From an uncultured Lachnospiraceae bacterium (lineage in GTDB: Bacteria; Bacillota; Clostridia; Lachnospirales; Lachnospiraceae), in NCBI GenBank assembly GCA_947589315.1, contig CANPZE010000002.1, positions 1 to 64,000 on the forward strand: a DNA stretch of 64,000 nucleotides, in the 5' to 3' direction. Made by a program: the position numbers and the translations under genes. The notes under the pieces were generated by a model. That model saw only the letters and a list, made by a program, of their open reading frames with translations. It searched no databases and was not told the origin of the DNA. Shown piece after piece: positions 1 through 8,868 of the stretch. Every line of letters starts with the position of its first letter. Position 1 is the first letter of the stretch.

Positions 1-1
1 A

Positions 2-316
2 CTTGTCGAGAGCGATGACAGATACAGGCATATGAACCCGCTGACTGCAGATATTGCAAACAGCGTTACAAATTCTAAATTGAAACTTACAGCAAACGAG
101 AAAGGAGAGGTCGATATGTGTATTGCTATTTCTGAAATGAGAAAAGAAAGCCATGAGGAAGGCATCCTTGTGGGACGACGTGAGGGACAACGTGAGGGAA
201 CCCTTCAAACTCTGGCAACTCTTGTAAATCTGAAAAAGCTTTCTGTCCAGGACGCTGCCTCTACGGCGGGCATATCGGAAGAGGACTTTGAACGATACAT
301 GGCTTCCTGCAATTAA
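2..316 (+). CDS. C-terminal part of a Rpn/PD-(D/E)XK-type putative transposase nuclease (5' end outside window)
   Basis: Frame is open to the window edge; 'EKGEVDMCIAISEMRKESHEEGILVGRREGQREG' resembles the charged C-terminal tail of this family. Confidence 0.5.
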   Translation, partial: LVESDDRYRHMNPLTADIANSVTNSKLKLTANEKGEVDMCIAISEMRKESHEEGILVGRREGQREGTLQTLATLVNLKKLSVQDAASTAGISEEDFERYMASCN

Positions 317-334
317 CTGACAGGCTTTCTACAA

Positions 335-412
335 TCATAAAACGCTGTCCGGCATCTCGATGCTTGTCAGACTGTCAAGCCCGATAAATGCAGAATCCCC
401 GATACTTGTCAT
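335..412 (-). pseudogene. Remnant of a BspA-like leucine-rich repeat (LRR_5) protein
   Basis: Minus-strand translation MTSIGDSAFIGLDSLTSIEMPDSVL* matches the LRR_5 repeat style; no complete ORF around it. Confidence 0.5.
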
Positions 413-635
413 ATCAGTTTCTACTACTATATGGACATATTTATTTATAACAAGATGCTCATTCCTTTTTCATATGTCAAAACGTACAAGATAGGAAAAT
501 TCTCAGCCGTATGCTAAAATGATACAGAAAACAACAAAAAAATTCCCCAACCAATGGTTGAATCTCCTCAACCCAACCACTGGTTCGTGTGAAAAACATA
601 TAGTTAGGCGTATCGTTCAAGCTGAAAGGAGAGAA

Positions 636-1460
636 ATGATGAATCAGACAGAGATTGGAAAATTCATTGCCAAATGTCGTAAAGAGAAAAAACTAACTCA
701 GGCGCAGTTAGCAGAAAAATTAAACATTACAGATAGGGCGGTATCTAAATGGGAAACAGGTAAAAGTATGCCTGATTCATCTATAATGTTAGAACTTTGC
801 GAAATATTGGGAATTACAGTAAACGAGTTGTTAAGCGGAGAGGAAATTGACATGGAAAGTTTTGAAAAAAAGGCAGATGAAAATTTGATTGCTTTGAAAA
901 GGAAAGATGAAAATAACATGACAAAGAATGTGATTATTTCAATTTTGTTTTCCGTAACACTTTTGATAGGGATTATGGTATGTCTCATTTGCAATATTGC
1001 AATATCCGGTGATTTAACATGGTCACTAATCCCGGTCAGTTCCATTGTTTTTGCATGGGTTATATCTTTGCCAAGTATTATATTGGGGAAAAGAGGGATT
1101 TTTGTAAGTTTAATATCATTAAGCGTTTTTATCATTCCCTATCTGTTTTTATTAGGCAATTTACTAAAAGTGAAAGAAGTATTTTCAATTGGCGCAGTAA
1201 TAGCGGTAACTTCAATCGCTTTCTTATGGATAATAGCCGCAATTTTTAACCACATTGGAAAAACAAGGAAGTTAATTGCTCTAGGAACAACTTTTTTGTT
1301 AGCTATCCCCTTCTTGATCATTGTCAATGTAATACTATCAAAAATGATAGAGGAGCCTACTTCTGATATATGGAATATGCTGTCTATCTTTATATTGTTG
1401 ATATTTGCATTTGTTTCTTTTATTTGTGATTATGCCAAGAAAAAAGGATTGATGAAGTAA
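636..1460 (+). CDS. XRE-family HTH regulator with C-terminal membrane segments
   Basis: 'IGKFIAKCRKEKKLTQAQLAEKLNITDRAVSKWETGKSMPD' HTH_3, then several hydrophobic helices; start at 636 follows AAAGGAG. Confidence 0.85.
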   Translation: MMNQTEIGKFIAKCRKEKKLTQAQLAEKLNITDRAVSKWETGKSMPDSSIMLELCEILGITVNELLSGEEIDMESFEKKADENLIALKRKDENNMTKNVIISILFSVTLLIGIMVCLICNIAISGDLTWSLIPVSSIVFAWVISLPSIILGKRGIFVSLISLSVFIIPYLFLLGNLLKVKEVFSIGAVIAVTSIAFLWIIAAIFNHIGKTRKLIALGTTFLLAIPFLIIVNVILSKMIEEPTSDIWNMLSIFILLIFAFVSFICDYAKKKGLMK

Positions 1461-1783
1461 TAAAAGGAGTTCCGTTCTGCCCGGTTTTGTGATCGGTTAA
1501 TCAAAGAGCAACAGCCTAATGCCGCCACACTTAAATTCCGCTTTGATGGACAGACTACATGATGGGCACATCCATTGCACTGTATGCAGATTGTCCGCAG
1601 TCCAAAAAGATTGCCTTTCGTATCAACAAGTTTAATTGCCTTTCCATAATTCAAAGCCAGACTGGTTATCTTCTTTGCTATACATAATCTCATCTCGCTT
1701 TTAGTTTTAAAAGCCATCTTAATATTGGGGGATTTTCTAGGTCAATGATTCTTAATGGCAGAGCAGTGACAAAACTTTTTCGA

Positions 1784-1822
1784 CCCCAAAAAAGAAGAAA
1801 GTACCATTTCCCGGTACTTTCC
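1784..1822. repeat. Copy 1 of a duplicated terminator-like sequence (CCCCAAAAAAGAAGAAAGTACCATTTCCCGGTACTTTCC)
   Basis: Near-identical to 2887-2926; contains inverted repeat AAAGTACC/GGTACTTT. Confidence 0.8.
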
Positions 1823-1882
1823 TACATAAATAATGGGAGGTAACTGACCTTCTTGAATATTTCGCTTATAGTAATGCATAAT

Positions 1883-1953
1883 AAATCAGTGATAACTGAT
1901 TTTGGACTGGTCGAAAGGCCCTGGTCCACCGAACGGCGGGGAATTTCCCCGCC
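1883..1953 (+). ncRNA. Candidate structured RNA: three consecutive hairpins upstream of a DUF3800 gene
   Basis: AAATCAGT-GATA-ACTGATTT; GGAC-T-GGTC-GAAA-GGCC-CTG-GTCC; GGCGGGG-AATTT-CCCCGCC. Confidence 0.5.
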
Positions 1954-1990
1954 ATTTTCATTTTCAGCTTTATTATCAAAGGGTGATTGT

Positions 1991-2689
1991 ATGTCAGAAA
2001 AGATACTTAGTGTTTTCATAGGCGAGTCCGGCGACTTCGGTCCCTATGAAGCCCATGCACCCTACTACCTTGTTTCTATGATATTACATAACCAAAATAC
2101 GGATATTTCTAAAAACATAAAAGTTTTCGATACCCATCTAGCCAATTTAGGCTATCAAAATCATGCCATTCACACTGGTCTACTGATACGGCGCGAATCC
2201 GTGTATTCCAACGCTTGGATCAAGGAACGGAAACGCCTGTTCAATGCCTTATTCAACTTTGCCCGCAAGCTTGATTTTCAGTATTCCTACATCAAGATAA
2301 GGAAAAGCGAATGTCCAGATGTCATAACAATAACTTCCAAGGTATCAAAGGCTCTGGCTAATGAGCTGAAACGCGATGAGAATTTTTTGAATAGCTTTAA
2401 TAATATTATTGTCTACTATGATAATGGGCAAATTGAACTCACTAAAATCCTCACATCCGTATTCAGCTCGTTATATATCCATGTTGAATTTCGGAAAGCG
2501 AAACCCATAGACTATAAATTATTTCAAATTGCCGACCTTGTCTGTACAATGGAGCTTTTATCCGAAAAGGCAGATAACCATATATTTACCCATTCTGAAA
2601 TGGAGTTTTTTGGAAATATCAGAAATTTTATTCTATCATACATTTTTCAGCTGTACAAGCATAAAATGAAAATATACAGTTTTCCTTAA
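1991..2689 (+). CDS. DUF3800 domain-containing protein
   Basis: N-terminal 'SVFIGESGDFG' (family motif usually FxDESG) and C-terminal 'LFQIADLVC'; ORF has an ATG at 1991. Confidence 0.75.
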   Translation: MSEKILSVFIGESGDFGPYEAHAPYYLVSMILHNQNTDISKNIKVFDTHLANLGYQNHAIHTGLLIRRESVYSNAWIKERKRLFNALFNFARKLDFQYSYIKIRKSECPDVITITSKVSKALANELKRDENFLNSFNNIIVYYDNGQIELTKILTSVFSSLYIHVEFRKAKPIDYKLFQIADLVCTMELLSEKADNHIFTHSEMEFFGNIRNFILSYIFQLYKHKMKIYSFP

Positions 2690-2760
2690 ATAACCGACGG
2701 CGCTTCTTTTGTTGTATTGAATCTTATTCCTAAAAACAGGGGAGACGATTTTTCAGATGT

Positions 2761-2890
2761 AAAAAAAGAACACCGCCTGCACTGACGCCATGCGTCCCAC
2801 TACTTTTGATCAATTTCCTATCCCATAAAAAGGACACCGTCTGCGCTGGCGCCATGCGTTCTGCTTCTCTTCGAGCAATTTCCTATCCCC
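2761..2890. repeat. Two ~64-nt tandem imperfect repeats
   Basis: aaagaacaccgcctgcactgacgccatgcgt...caatttcctatccc and aaaggacaccgtctgcgctggcgccatgcgt...caatttcctatccc. Confidence 0.75.
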
Positions 2891-2926
2891 AAAAAAAGAA
2901 GAAAGTACCATTTCCCGATACTTTCC
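2887..2926 (-). terminator. Intrinsic terminator of tRNA-Ser(GGA), copy 2 of the duplicated sequence
   Basis: On the minus strand GGAAAGTATCGGGAAATGGTACTTTCTTCTTTTTTT lies just downstream of the tRNA. Confidence 0.75.
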
Positions 2927-2963
2927 ATCATTTCGAAGTATATTTTTAACATACTTTCTAAAC

Positions 2964-3051
2964 GGAGAAGGAGGGATTTGAACCCTCGCGCCGCTATTAA
3001 CGACCTACTCCCTTTCCAGGGGAGCCCCTTCAGCCTCTTGGGTACTTCTCC
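2964..3051 (-). tRNA. tRNA-Ser(GGA)
   Basis: GGAGAAG...CTTCTCC acceptor stem, GGTTCAAATCC T-loop, long variable arm, anticodon loop CTGGAAA. Confidence 0.92.
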
Positions 3052-3068
3052 CAATCATATCTCCGGAC

Positions 3069-3100
3069 AAAAAAGAAAACGCTTTCGCGTTCTTCTTTTT
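3069..3100 (-). terminator. Intrinsic terminator between the two tRNA-Ser genes
   Basis: Minus strand AAAAAGAAGAACGCGAAAGCGTTTTCTTTTTT hairpin plus U-tract. Confidence 0.6.
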
Positions 3101-3113
3101 ATCTCGGTAAAGC

Positions 3114-3198
3114 GGAGAGGGTGGGATTCGAACCCACGCGCCCTTGCGGACAAACGGTTTTCAAGACCGCCTCGTTATGACCACTTCGATACCTCTCC
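3114..3198 (-). tRNA. tRNA-Ser(TGA)
   Basis: GGAGAGG...CCTCTCC acceptor stem, GGTTCGAATCC T-arm, long variable arm, anticodon loop CTTGAAA. Confidence 0.92.
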
Positions 3199-3353
3199 AT
3201 AACTTTACACCGTCTCAAATAGTCGCTTCTCAAAAACGCTGCTTGTCAAGTATAACATTCTCCCCGGATTCCGTCAAGCCTTTTTTCACGTTTTGCATAT
3301 TTTCCGGAATCTGAAATGCGAAGCTGCGTCTGACAATCCCGTGAAAAAGTGTA

Positions 3354-3384
3354 GGAGCCGTTTCACACAAGGCAAAACGGCTCC
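3354..3384 (-). terminator. Hairpin downstream of the HK-REC-DegV gene, probable terminator
   Basis: 10-bp inverted repeat GGAGCCGTTT/AAACGGCTCC; T-rich stretch follows on the minus strand after a short gap. Confidence 0.45.
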
Positions 3385-3536
3385 CGGAAGTTTTACTTCC
3401 TGTATTGCAGACAAGTACATTATAACAGAATTTTCCAATTTTTGTACTATTATCGACCGACAGATTTCGACCATTTTCTCGGATCACATCTTACATCGGA
3501 TCAGACGAGCCCACTCAGAGCCCGGCTCTGACAGAA

Positions 3537-6221
3537 TCAGAAGGCGCCTTTTTTCAGATAAGACAAGCCCATTGTGCCGAGCCCCCCGTTACTGGAACAA
3601 GACACCGAAGCTTTTTCTATAATTACCTTTTCAAAGGGAATATATTTTAACACTTCATTGACAAATTCTTCCTGCTCTTTGATCGTACAGCCTGCGTGAG
3701 TAATAAATACGACCGTAGGATCTATGCGGCTCTTCCTCCAAAGGACCCTGCGGATGAAACGCTTCTTTGCCTTATCCAGGTTACCGGTCCGAAATCCTCT
3801 TATTTTGGCATTGCTCTGATGCATTCTCACAATAGGATGCAGCCGGAAAGCATCACAAAACATTTTGATCCCTCTTCCCCCATGCCCGCTGGCATAGTAG
3901 TTCTGTATGGTAGGCATTAAAAATGTTGTGTCAATCTGGTTTTTCAATGTATTCAGTGCATCGCAAAGTTCCTCTACCTGATTGCAGCCATTACGAAGAA
4001 GACGGCTGGCAGCCAATACCAGCAACCCCTCGCCACAGGAGATCTGCCCGGCATCAATAACATGGACATGGTCAAACCCCTCTGCGGCCTGGGCTGCATT
4101 CTGGTAGCTGCCGCCGGCTCCGGAAGCCATAGAAATGTGGATCAACTCCTCTGCCTCAGTAAGGGCTTCTGCATAGAAATTCTCAAACTCCTCTACGGAT
4201 GCACTGACAGCAACCGCCCTGCTTCCCTGATGCGACAGATGGCGGGCAAGGTTATCCGCATCCATTTCTATCGTATCGCGGAAAACACCTTTCTCTGTTT
4301 CCACATAAGAGTATATCATCTTCAGATCATAATACTCCACATATTCTTTGGACAGATCGCTGACGCAGTCGGTAGAAATCTGGATTTTTTTCCGCTTCCG
4401 CCGTAAGATTGCCTGGGCCGCTGCAGCCGATGGATCCGATTTCCCTCCATTGATCCGATACTCGATCAGGCCTTGCGGCAGGAATTTTAATATTTCCCCT
4501 TCCAGCAGGCTCGCATCGATCGGCTTGGCCAGATAACCGTCAAAGCCGTTTTCCAGATATCTCTGCCTGTCGGCAGCAGATACATTAGCCGTAACTATGA
4601 TCACCGGTATCTGCCGGATCAGGCGGCTTTCCCTGTGGCGGATCGCTTTTAAAGTCTGCTCCCCGTCCATCCCCGGCATCATACTATCCAGAAGGATGAC
4701 ATGATACATCTTTTTCTTGATTAATTCCAGACATTCCTCTCCACTTTTGGCGGTGTCGATCTGAACCTTAGTAGCCCGCAGAAGTTTACGGATCACCATC
4801 AGGTTTGTCTCATTGTCGTCCACGACAAGAACTTTGGCCATAGGCGCTTCAAAAGTATGTTTATAGTGCCTCAATTCTTTACTCTGCAATTTCCCGAGAT
4901 AATCCACATTACCGACAGGCTTGCCGTCTACAATCTGCTGATCCAGAGTCACGGTGAACACAGAGCCTTTTTTATAAATACTGTCAACCGTGATCGTTCC
5001 TCCCATCAGGCTGACGAGCTGCTTTGTGATCGCAAGGCCCAGGCCGCTTCCTTCTATTTTACGGTTTTTCTCCCGGTCAATCCTCTTAAAATAATCGTAT
5101 AGTGATTCCAGATCCTCCTTCTTGATACCGATGCCTGTATCCGAAACAGAGACCGTCAGACGTTCCCTGTCCTCTTCTGTCTTCTCGCCCCGCACGGACA
5201 GTGTCACAGATCCCTTCTGGGTATATTTTGCGCTATTAGTCAGCAGATTGATCAAAATCTGCTTAATACGCATTTCATCCCCAAGTAGCACAGCAGGCAG
5301 ATCGCTGTCAATATCGATATAAAAGTTCAGGTTTTTCTCACTCATCCGGATCTGCAGCAACCCTATTACGTCATCAAACAGTTCCCTTGTCCTGTACTCC
5401 ACCGGGACAATCGCCATACGCTCGCTTTCAATCTGGGAAAAATCTAAGATATCATTGATCAGGGCCAGCAGTATCTTACTGGCATTTTTCACTTTCAGCG
5501 CATCTTCTGCCACTTCATCAGAAATCTCTTCCCGCAGGATCATTTCATTTAAGCCGATGATCGTATTGATCGGCGTCCGGATCTCATGGCTCATATTTGT
5601 AAAGAAGGCGTCTTTCGATTTAATAATCTTCTCAATCTCATTCTTTTGCTCCAGAGTCCGCTCCCTCTCTTTTTCGTATGATTGGAGCTGAAAACGCATG
5701 ATAAGTCCCACAGCGATCCCCACAACGACCACGGCAAACAGAGAATCATAATAGACTGCCGATTTGGAGCCAAGGGATATGATCAGCTCCGGATTACGAT
5801 AGGCAAATACATAGGTCCCAATGTCTGTCCCAATAGCCAGGGTAAGAAAAATAACAAGCGTTTTCTTGCGGAACATGATAAAAATATACAGAATCCCCAG
5901 CACAAACCATATTGTAGCGCCCCCATTGATCCCTCCACTGGAGAAAAAGACAAAAGGGAATATCCCGCAGATGACAAATACTGCAAACAATACGGAGGCA
6001 AAGTCCACTTTATGGTATTGGAATGTCATTACGACCGCAATCAAAATAATGAATAGAAGGGCGCATATAGGAAGGGCATTGATCAGGGGATTGTTCAACG
6101 CAAACCCTGCCAGTATCGCAGTGATACATACCATCATTCCCACCACCAGTATCAGGCGGAACAGCTGCTCTCTTATATCTGCAGCCCCTCTGTAAATTAC
6201 CTTTCTTATCTTTTCCCGCAT
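3537..6221 (-). CDS. Membrane hybrid histidine kinase with receiver and C-terminal DegV (EDD-fold fatty-acid-binding) domain
   Basis: N-terminal TM helices; 'NMSHEIRTPINTI' H-box; HATPase motifs; receiver 'VLVVDDNETN...LLDSMMPGMDG'; C-terminal 'ISTDCVSDLSKE', 'LIHISMASGAGGSYQNA', 'VHVIDAGQISCGEGLLVLAA' typical of DegV. Confidence 0.9.
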   Translation of the reverse strand: MREKIRKVIYRGAADIREQLFRLILVVGMMVCITAILAGFALNNPLINALPICALLFIILIAVVMTFQYHKVDFASVLFAVFVICGIFPFVFFSSGGINGGATIWFVLGILYIFIMFRKKTLVIFLTLAIGTDIGTYVFAYRNPELIISLGSKSAVYYDSLFAVVVVGIAVGLIMRFQLQSYEKERERTLEQKNEIEKIIKSKDAFFTNMSHEIRTPINTIIGLNEMILREEISDEVAEDALKVKNASKILLALINDILDFSQIESERMAIVPVEYRTRELFDDVIGLLQIRMSEKNLNFYIDIDSDLPAVLLGDEMRIKQILINLLTNSAKYTQKGSVTLSVRGEKTEEDRERLTVSVSDTGIGIKKEDLESLYDYFKRIDREKNRKIEGSGLGLAITKQLVSLMGGTITVDSIYKKGSVFTVTLDQQIVDGKPVGNVDYLGKLQSKELRHYKHTFEAPMAKVLVVDDNETNLMVIRKLLRATKVQIDTAKSGEECLELIKKKMYHVILLDSMMPGMDGEQTLKAIRHRESRLIRQIPVIIVTANVSAADRQRYLENGFDGYLAKPIDASLLEGEILKFLPQGLIEYRINGGKSDPSAAAAQAILRRKRKKIQISTDCVSDLSKEYVEYYDLKMIYSYVETEKGVFRDTIEMDADNLARHLSHQGSRAVAVSASVEEFENFYAEALTEAEELIHISMASGAGGSYQNAAQAAEGFDHVHVIDAGQISCGEGLLVLAASRLLRNGCNQVEELCDALNTLKNQIDTTFLMPTIQNYYASGHGGRGIKMFCDAFRLHPIVRMHQSNAKIRGFRTGNLDKAKKRFIRRVLWRKSRIDPTVVFITHAGCTIKEQEEFVNEVLKYIPFEKVIIEKASVSCSSNGGLGTMGLSYLKKGAF

Positions 6222-6250
6222 TTTATCCTCTCATTCTGCCTATAAGCTTC

Positions 6251-8824
6251 TTAAGCCTTAAATTCCTGCGCCGCTTTATCCAATGCTTCCTCTCCAAGCT
6301 GTTCCGGCCCGTCCAGGGCCTCCTTGCCAAATTGAGGATGAACCGTCCTGCTCTCTTGAAGTAATTGCAGGATCCGTTCATATTCAGCTGCCATCTGGGC
6401 ATGATGCTCTAATACATATTCTTCATCGCCCCGTTTTGCCGCCAGCTCCAGTTCTTTTGCCATAGCAGACAGCTTTTCCACACCGATGCTGATCATTGTG
6501 CTCTTCAAGGCGTGAACCAGAGTCCCATAATTCTTCCAGTCCCTTTCCTTATAAAATTCTTCTATCCGTTCTCGTTCCTCCTGCCCCTGTATACTGCTCA
6601 GCTGCAGGATTTCAATATAGTTGTCCAGGCTGCCGCAATATTTTATTCCCATTTCCTCGTTAAAGCTTTCCGGCGGCAGATCTGTATAACGCGGGGAACT
6701 GTCCTGTCCTTCGGGAGGCTCCTCCTCTGTCACAGAAGCTTCCGTATGCTTGGAAACAGAATGGAGCTTCTCCTGGGGGAGTATCCGCTTCAGCACTCGT
6801 TCCAATACAGATACTTCGATCGGCTTGGCGATAAAATCCTGAAAACCTTCATTCAAAAATACTTCCCGCATCCCGCCTACAGCGTTCGCTGTCACAGCGA
6901 CCACCGGAAGTTTCCTGAAATAATTCCCCTGCTTCTGGCGGATCCTCTGCAGAGTCTCAATCCCGTCCATTTCCGGCATCATATGGTCCATAAAGACGGC
7001 GTCATATCCCATACCCTCAATCTTTTCCAGGGCTTCCGCCCCACTGGTCGCTATGGCCACTTTAATTTTATACGGCTGAAGCAATCCCTCCAGCACACGG
7101 ATATTCATCAGATTGTCATCCACTACCAGCACATTTGTCTCCGGCGCAATAAAGCCTCCCTGGTAATCATAGTTTGCATCAATCCCCCGGACCATCTTCT
7201 CATCATTTAATATCATGACAATGGGCAAGATGAAAAACGGCTTATACAAACGCTGGATCCTGGGATTGGAAATCCTCATATCGTTAAAGCGTTCAATGAT
7301 CGTGATAACTTTGGCCTCTTCCGAAATCGCATCAAAATAATCTTTGTCTTCTTCGTACTCCTCAATACTGATAAAAATATGGGTAAAATTCTCCCTCTCC
7401 GCCCTTCTCTTTAATTCTTCCAGATTCTGGCAGATATGGCTTTTCACCTTCAGCTGGGTGATCATGTGGAAAATCACCTGGGTATATGCCTCGCGCACCT
7501 CCGGACGGTCATACCGTTCCATATCTACATAGATGGCTATGTTCACGCCTTCCCGGTCCCATACTGAGGCAATAGGGGCGGGATCCTCCACTTTCTGCGG
7601 GACGACAAATTGCACCTCGCTCCCCTTGCCATACTCACTGGATACAGTGATAAAGCCGCCCATAGTCTCCACCAACGCCTGGGAGATCGCAAGGCCAAGC
7701 CCAATGCCTTCCTTTTGGCGGTTGCGCCTGGTATCTACCTGATTAAAATTGGTAAACAGCTTCTCCATACTCTCTTTTTTCATACCGATACCGGTATCCT
7801 TGACACGAACGATCAGATTAATGCCATAGTCCGTTTTTCTTGCGTTGATGATAATGCTGACACAGCCCTCTACAGTAAATTTTAACGCATTATTCACCAG
7901 ATTCATTATGACCCTCCGGATCTTCTGCTCATCCCCTATCAGCCCACTGGGGATACCGGCATCGCAATCCACGATCAGATCGATCTGTTTTGCGCTCTTA
8001 CGGGCCATAGACATATTAATCACATCATTAATGGTAGAAGCGATATTGTAATATTCCTCTACCAGTGTTATTTTTCCAGACTGCATTTCCGTAAAATCCA
8101 ATACATCGCTGACAATGGACTGGAGATTCCGCCCTGCTGTCTGGATGCTGAATACATCTGCCCGGACCTGGTCTTCCAGCTCCTCCCGCAATAGAATCTC
8201 GCTCATTCCACAGATCGTATTGATCGGCGTCCGGATCTCATGGCTGACATTGGCCATAAAATCGTCTTTACTCCGTTCTGCCGCCTGCAGGGAAGCGATT
8301 GTCTTCCTTTGGCGCTCTACCCCTTCCAGACGCTTTTTATTGAGGATATATGTAATATGCTGAATAAAGAAAACGGAACCAATCTCCAAAACAAGCTGGA
8401 AAACTTTATTTTTTGAAGAAAGATCTACTGTGTGCTGGATCAAAAGATGATAAACCACTAAAAAGAGGGATACTCCCACCGTTATGTAGGCAATCTCAGG
8501 GATGCCATAAAATACAAGAGTGATCGCAAGCATAGAAAGAACCGGTACTGTCATAGAAAAACTCCCGGTACAGATTGACCAGATTATGGCGCTGATCTGC
8601 AGCAGACAGGTCATCGCATAGGCGCGGAATATATAAGTCTGGATATTGGCGCAGTGCAGGATGAGGGCAAACAGCCAGCCTCCGTCTACCAGCAGCGCCA
8701 TCCAGATCGACCATCCGTTTTCCACGGCGACAACGGTCAAAGCAGCGCTGAAGATAAAATAGAACAGCAATAAACCTCTCTCTATTACCCCTTGTTCCTT
8801 CTTCTGAATCATCCCTTCCGGCAT
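6251..8824 (-). CDS. Membrane hybrid histidine kinase with degenerate receiver-like segment, receiver and Hpt domains
   Basis: 'NVSHEIRTPINTICGM', HATPase, receiver 'VLVVDDNLMN...MDHMMPEMDG', Hpt 'LVHALKSTM'. Confidence 0.92.
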   Translation of the reverse strand: MPEGMIQKKEQGVIERGLLLFYFIFSAALTVVAVENGWSIWMALLVDGGWLFALILHCANIQTYIFRAYAMTCLLQISAIIWSICTGSFSMTVPVLSMLAITLVFYGIPEIAYITVGVSLFLVVYHLLIQHTVDLSSKNKVFQLVLEIGSVFFIQHITYILNKKRLEGVERQRKTIASLQAAERSKDDFMANVSHEIRTPINTICGMSEILLREELEDQVRADVFSIQTAGRNLQSIVSDVLDFTEMQSGKITLVEEYYNIASTINDVINMSMARKSAKQIDLIVDCDAGIPSGLIGDEQKIRRVIMNLVNNALKFTVEGCVSIIINARKTDYGINLIVRVKDTGIGMKKESMEKLFTNFNQVDTRRNRQKEGIGLGLAISQALVETMGGFITVSSEYGKGSEVQFVVPQKVEDPAPIASVWDREGVNIAIYVDMERYDRPEVREAYTQVIFHMITQLKVKSHICQNLEELKRRAERENFTHIFISIEEYEEDKDYFDAISEEAKVITIIERFNDMRISNPRIQRLYKPFFILPIVMILNDEKMVRGIDANYDYQGGFIAPETNVLVVDDNLMNIRVLEGLLQPYKIKVAIATSGAEALEKIEGMGYDAVFMDHMMPEMDGIETLQRIRQKQGNYFRKLPVVAVTANAVGGMREVFLNEGFQDFIAKPIEVSVLERVLKRILPQEKLHSVSKHTEASVTEEEPPEGQDSSPRYTDLPPESFNEEMGIKYCGSLDNYIEILQLSSIQGQEERERIEEFYKERDWKNYGTLVHALKSTMISIGVEKLSAMAKELELAAKRGDEEYVLEHHAQMAAEYERILQLLQESRTVHPQFGKEALDGPEQLGEEALDKAAQEFKA

Positions 8825-8868
8825 CCTCTTTCCTTCTCCCCTATCCTATTCTCATTGTCTCGGCCAAC

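Noticed and set aside
1430-1717. 95-aa minus-strand ORF and plus-strand fragment 'RLIKEQQPNAATLKFRFDGQTT*' (briefly considered ubiquitin-like)
   Set aside because: Too short and no surrounding gene; the similarity is anecdotal, so left as unexplained remnant DNA.
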